NCBI RefSeq assembly: GCF_002797395.1
Contig: NZ_KZ454943.1
Coordinates: forward strand, 1,910,308 to 1,974,307
Source of the DNA: Bacillus solitudinis
GTDB lineage: Bacteria > Bacillota > Bacilli > Bacillales > Bacillaceae_D
Direction: 5' to 3'
Length of the DNA stretch: 64,000 nucleotides
Below, piece after piece: positions 61,201-64,000 of this stretch. The notes under the pieces are model-generated. The model saw nothing but the letters and a program-made list of their open reading frames with translations, did no database searches and was not told the DNA's origin. The first letter of the stretch is position 1. Every line of letters starts with the position of its first letter. Both the position numbers and the translations under genes were made by a program.

Positions 61201-62190
61201 ATGTTAGGAGAATGGCGCGAAACGATAAAAGCAAGAAAATGGCTAAAAAAAAACATTCCTTTTTTATATTCATGGCATGCTTATGTAGGAAATGAATTAA
61301 AGCTTTTTAAAGCATTTAAGCATCCAAAAACAGTAGATGAGGTAGCTAATAACCTCTCCGTTCCTAAAGATTTATTGAAAAGTTGGGTTGATGTCGGTGT
61401 AGCTATTAACCACTTGAAAAAGAAGTCTTCTGAAAGTTTTCAAGTGAGAAAACTACAGCTACTACCAAAGAGAGGCTCCTTATCTGGAGCCCTACTTAAA
61501 GAAATGATGGAGCTACATATTCCGTCCTTGCTCTCCTACCCAGACTTAATGAAGACAAATACCAAGAGACATTTTGATCACCAAAAGCATGGAGACGTGG
61601 TTGCCCGAACCTCTAGATTAATTGAGACAATTGCCTATCCTATCTATAAAAAGCTAATTAAAGAAGGGGAGATTTCATCAATCGTTGACGTCGGCTGTGG
61701 GCATGCTGGATATTTACAAAAGGTTGCCGAAGAACAGCCAAATATTGAGATGGTTGGAATTGATAATCACCCTCTTGTCGTCCAGAGAGCAACAGAGGCC
61801 TGTGGGTCGTTCTCAAATATTAAAATTATTCATGCTGATTTACACGAATGGGCTCCGACCAATCAAAAGAACGACCTTGTTATGCTAAACAATATTATGC
61901 ACTATATAGATCTTGATAAAAGAGAAAGTCTTTTATCAAGAGTCTCAAAATGGACACACAAAAAAGGAAAAATTATAATTATCACACCAGTTAGAAATGC
62001 ACAATATGGAAAAGAATTTTCCGCTACATTTAATAGCTTCTTTAGTGCTCATTCGAATCTTCACCCGTTGCCAAATCAAACCGAATTGGAAACCATAGCT
62101 GCTAACATCGGCATGAAAATTAGTCAGTTTAATCCTCTTATTAAAACGGGAAGCTGGTATATAGCAGTGTTTGAACATAAAAAGGTGTAA
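61201..62190 (+). CDS. SAM-dependent methyltransferase (O-methyltransferase-like)
   Basis: 329 residues starting after GGAGGACAGC. N-terminal helical/winged-helix segment (residues 1-90, HPKTVDEVANNLSVPKDLL), then the Rossmann core with motif I VDVGCGHAGYLQKV, acidic loop VGIDNHP, and motifs LVMLNNIMHYIDLDKRESLL and GKIIIITPV. The layout is like that of small-molecule O-methyltransferases. The gene begins 16 bases after the monooxygenase stop, so the two are a transcriptional and probably functional unit. Substrate unknown. Confidence 0.85.
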   Translation: MLGEWRETIKARKWLKKNIPFLYSWHAYVGNELKLFKAFKHPKTVDEVANNLSVPKDLLKSWVDVGVAINHLKKKSSESFQVRKLQLLPKRGSLSGALLKEMMELHIPSLLSYPDLMKTNTKRHFDHQKHGDVVARTSRLIETIAYPIYKKLIKEGEISSIVDVGCGHAGYLQKVAEEQPNIEMVGIDNHPLVVQRATEACGSFSNIKIIHADLHEWAPTNQKNDLVMLNNIMHYIDLDKRESLLSRVSKWTHKKGKIIIITPVRNAQYGKEFSATFNSFFSAHSNLHPLPNQTELETIAANIGMKISQFNPLIKTGSWYIAVFEHKKV

Positions 62191-62311
62191 TATTACCTTG
62201 ATAAGCAAATTTGGTTTTCACTTAGTACGTGCTAAAATGGCAGTAACGATTATGTCGCCACTGCCATTAATTTTCGAATTTACTCAACTAGTAAGCAGTT
62301 TTCATAAGTAT

Positions 62312-63541
62312 CTACAAAGTGTGTTGATATTTATTATCAAAGGGAAAACGTAGAACAATCGTGGTCCCCTTACCTTTTGAACTATTAAAGTGAATAGTCC
62401 CGTGGTATTTTTCTACAATATTAAAGCAAATCATCAAACCTAAACCTGTCCCCTTACTTTTTAAAGAATAAAAAGGGGCACCAAGATTTTTAACTTCTTC
62501 TTCTGACATCCCGCATCCATAATCAATTATTTCAATCTCAATGAAATCCTTCTTCCTCTTCGCCCATACAGAGATATTATCCCCTTTTTTAGAAGCCTCT
62601 ATGGCATTTTTAATAAAGTTTATAATCAATTGTTTAAACTCTATTAAATTAACGGCAATATAACAATTTTCTTCAACATTTAAATTAATTTCGTTATCAT
62701 ATAAAAGTCCATATGATTTCAGTAAATCTGTAACACTTTGCAGAACCACTTTTACATCTATGGTCTCCCTTACTTTATCTGTTCCCGGCTTTGCAATCGT
62801 TAAAAATTGTGAAATGACATATTCTGCTGTATTCAACTCATCAATCATTAAAGAAAAATTTCTTTTTACCTCAACATTAAAAGATTTATCTTCTCCATAG
62901 AATTGCAAAAACCCTTTAACTACGGTCAATGGATTTCTAATTTCGTGTGCCACAGCAGCACTTAATTGTCCTGTCGTCTTTAATCGCTCTGAATTTTGAA
63001 TTTCCTCGTAATATACTTTCATTTTTTTGATTCTTGCAAAAGATTGGAAAAATATAAAATACAAAATTAATTGGCTTGCAACGAAGTTAATCATGTTACC
63101 AACAAGGTCGAGTTTAATATGGTCAAATAAATTACTTTCGTCAATTAATATAATATAACTATATGTCATTGTAATTAAAATCGCATTTAAAATTAAAGAA
63201 AAATAAAATAACTTTGAATCAAAAAATAAAATTGATAAAGCAGGAATTAGACATAGAAAAATAACATTGGTCCATGTTTCGGGATATAAAAAGAAAATCA
63301 AATAGAAATAAACAGACCCAATTACAATAATAGTGGTTCTTAAAATATGTGTTTCATAACGTGGATAGACTAATAAACATGTTGATATAATGGCCACCAG
63401 AAGGAAATGCAAAAAATAACCTAACTCGCCTTCGACTGCACGCGATTTAGAGACTAACCATCCTAATATCATTAGAAACACAATGGTTGACATGATAAAG
63501 TAATATAATTTTTTATTAATAAGACCGGAGAATTGCTTCAT
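62312..63541 (-). CDS. Membrane sensor histidine kinase (KinB-like)
   Basis: Start ATG at 63541 after AAAGGTGTG, giving 409 residues. About six membrane helices occupy residues 10-175. HisKA follows, with the phospho-accepting His in AHEIRNPLTVVKGFLQF, then HATPase_c with INFIKNAIEAS (N-box), DYGCGMS (G1), APFYSLK (F) and GTGLGLMI (G2). The H-box resembles sporulation kinases (KinB/KinC/KinD), which donate phosphate to Spo0F. No cognate regulator lies beside it, as is usual for such orphan kinases. It shares the HEIRNPLT H-box with the kinase at 29781. Confidence 0.9.
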   Translation of the reverse strand: MKQFSGLINKKLYYFIMSTIVFLMILGWLVSKSRAVEGELGYFLHFLLVAIISTCLLVYPRYETHILRTTIIVIGSVYFYLIFFLYPETWTNVIFLCLIPALSILFFDSKLFYFSLILNAILITMTYSYIILIDESNLFDHIKLDLVGNMINFVASQLILYFIFFQSFARIKKMKVYYEEIQNSERLKTTGQLSAAVAHEIRNPLTVVKGFLQFYGEDKSFNVEVKRNFSLMIDELNTAEYVISQFLTIAKPGTDKVRETIDVKVVLQSVTDLLKSYGLLYDNEINLNVEENCYIAVNLIEFKQLIINFIKNAIEASKKGDNISVWAKRKKDFIEIEIIDYGCGMSEEEVKNLGAPFYSLKSKGTGLGLMICFNIVEKYHGTIHFNSSKGKGTTIVLRFPFDNKYQHTL

Positions 63542-63708
63542 GTATACACACCTTTGAATGCAGGAAATTTTTATATTAATATATTCTATCAAACTTTTCC
63601 ACTTTAGAATATATTACCAAGCGGAATGAACATTTGATTCCTTCTTGAAAATACGTTGATACTTGGGTATCCTAATAAGACAATTCTCTACTAAAGGATG
63701 TGATTAAC

Positions 63709-64000
63709 ATGCGTATTAATAAATATATTAGCGAAGCGGGAAAAGCATCTAGGCGCGGCGCAGATAAATTAATAAGTGAAGGGAAAGTCACGATAAACGG
63801 GCAAAGAGCACAAATCGGGAGTCAAGTCGAGCCTGGTGATAAAGTCCTTGTAAGTGGAAACCCTATTCATATGGCAAGTAATTATGTCTATCTAGCCTTA
63901 AATAAACCTGTAGGCATTACTAGCACAACGGAAAAAGGCGTAAAAGGTAATATTGTCGATTTAGTAAATCATCCATTAAGAGTTTTTAATATTGGACGTT
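63709..64000 (+). CDS. Pseudouridine synthase RluF-like (3' partial)
   Basis: ATG at 63709 follows AAAGGATGTG. The visible 97 residues start with an S4 RNA-binding domain, [40 protein letters not shown]. They continue into the catalytic domain, [20 protein letters not shown]. This matches the RsuA/RluB/E/F family, and the start is closest to RluF (23S rRNA pseudouridine 2604). The window ends before the catalytic Asp. Confidence 0.85.
   Translation, partial: MRINKYISEAGKASRRGADKLISEGKVTINGQRAQIGSQVEPGDKVLVSGNPIHMASNYVYLALNKPVGITSTTEKGVKGNIVDLVNHPLRVFNIGR

Overview
The window looks like chromosome from a low-GC, spore-forming member of the Bacillaceae, most like the alkaliphilic or halotolerant relatives of Bacillus subtilis. 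It carries GerA-family germination genes, Kin-type sporulation-like histidine kinases, ReoY, CshA, BmrCD, a PhoX/TatAd/TatCd cluster, a tenA-thiXYZ salvage operon behind a TPP riboswitch, and AAGGAGG-type ribosome binding sites. It also has phosphoenolpyruvate carboxylase, which B. subtilis lacks. I see no rRNA, tRNA, CRISPR array, prophage or intact insertion sequence.

Layout. 1-3.8 kb: a 5'-truncated gerAB-type permease and a 43-residue membrane peptide converge on a gerKA-gerKC pair. 3.9-9.3 kb: a type I glutamine synthetase without glnR beside it, the CshA RNA helicase with a leader of tandem hairpins, and a GH13 alpha-glucosidase. 9.4-17.7 kb: a Rieske/FAD oxidoreductase (yhfW), ywbE, a VOC protein, topB, a two-gene SMR exporter behind a guanidine-I (ykkC) riboswitch, an RlmI-type methyltransferase, a DUF3817 protein and reoY. 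17.8-23.7 kb: an AfuABC/FbpABC-like ABC importer and a chemoreceptor. 23.9-27.5 kb: TPP riboswitch-thiX-thiY-thiZ-tenA, a pyrimidine salvage operon. 27.6-29.5 kb: a tandem MpsC/DUF2294 protein and a Gfo/Idh oxidoreductase.

29.8-32.6 kb is an agr-like quorum-sensing locus. It encodes a soluble Kin-like kinase, a membrane sensor with a degenerate ATPase, an AgrB peptidase and a 40-residue AgrD-like precursor with Ser where Cys is usual. No response regulator is present. 32.7-35.1 kb is a ThuA / Gfo-Idh / ureidoglycolate-lyase catabolic cluster. 35.2-38.7 kb holds a frameshifted diguanylate cyclase, a parS-like site, a 3-methyladenine glycosylase, a histidine-kinase remnant and a GNAT protein. 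38.8-42.9 kb is the BmrCD heterodimeric exporter with promoter, 23-codon leader peptide and attenuator. 43.4-47.7 kb is a CMD protein, an acetolactate-synthase-like enzyme and a GAF-PAS-GGDEF-EAL protein.

48.4-51.0 kb is phoX-tatA-tatC, where tatC has an in-frame amber codon. 51.1 kb carries a GC-rich 44-bp direct repeat, followed by ppc. 54.2-56.3 kb is a complete ParMRC-type DNA segregation module (RHH adaptor, actin-like ATPase, TGTRYAC repeats) set between chromosomal housekeeping genes. The window ends with rlmN, a glutaredoxin, a soluble receptor whose Cache domain follows its signalling domain, an FAD monooxygenase/methyltransferase pair, a membrane sensor kinase and the start of an rluF-type pseudouridine synthase.

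Functional assignments rest on motif recognition by eye. No database search was possible. Start codons were chosen from visible ribosome binding sites.
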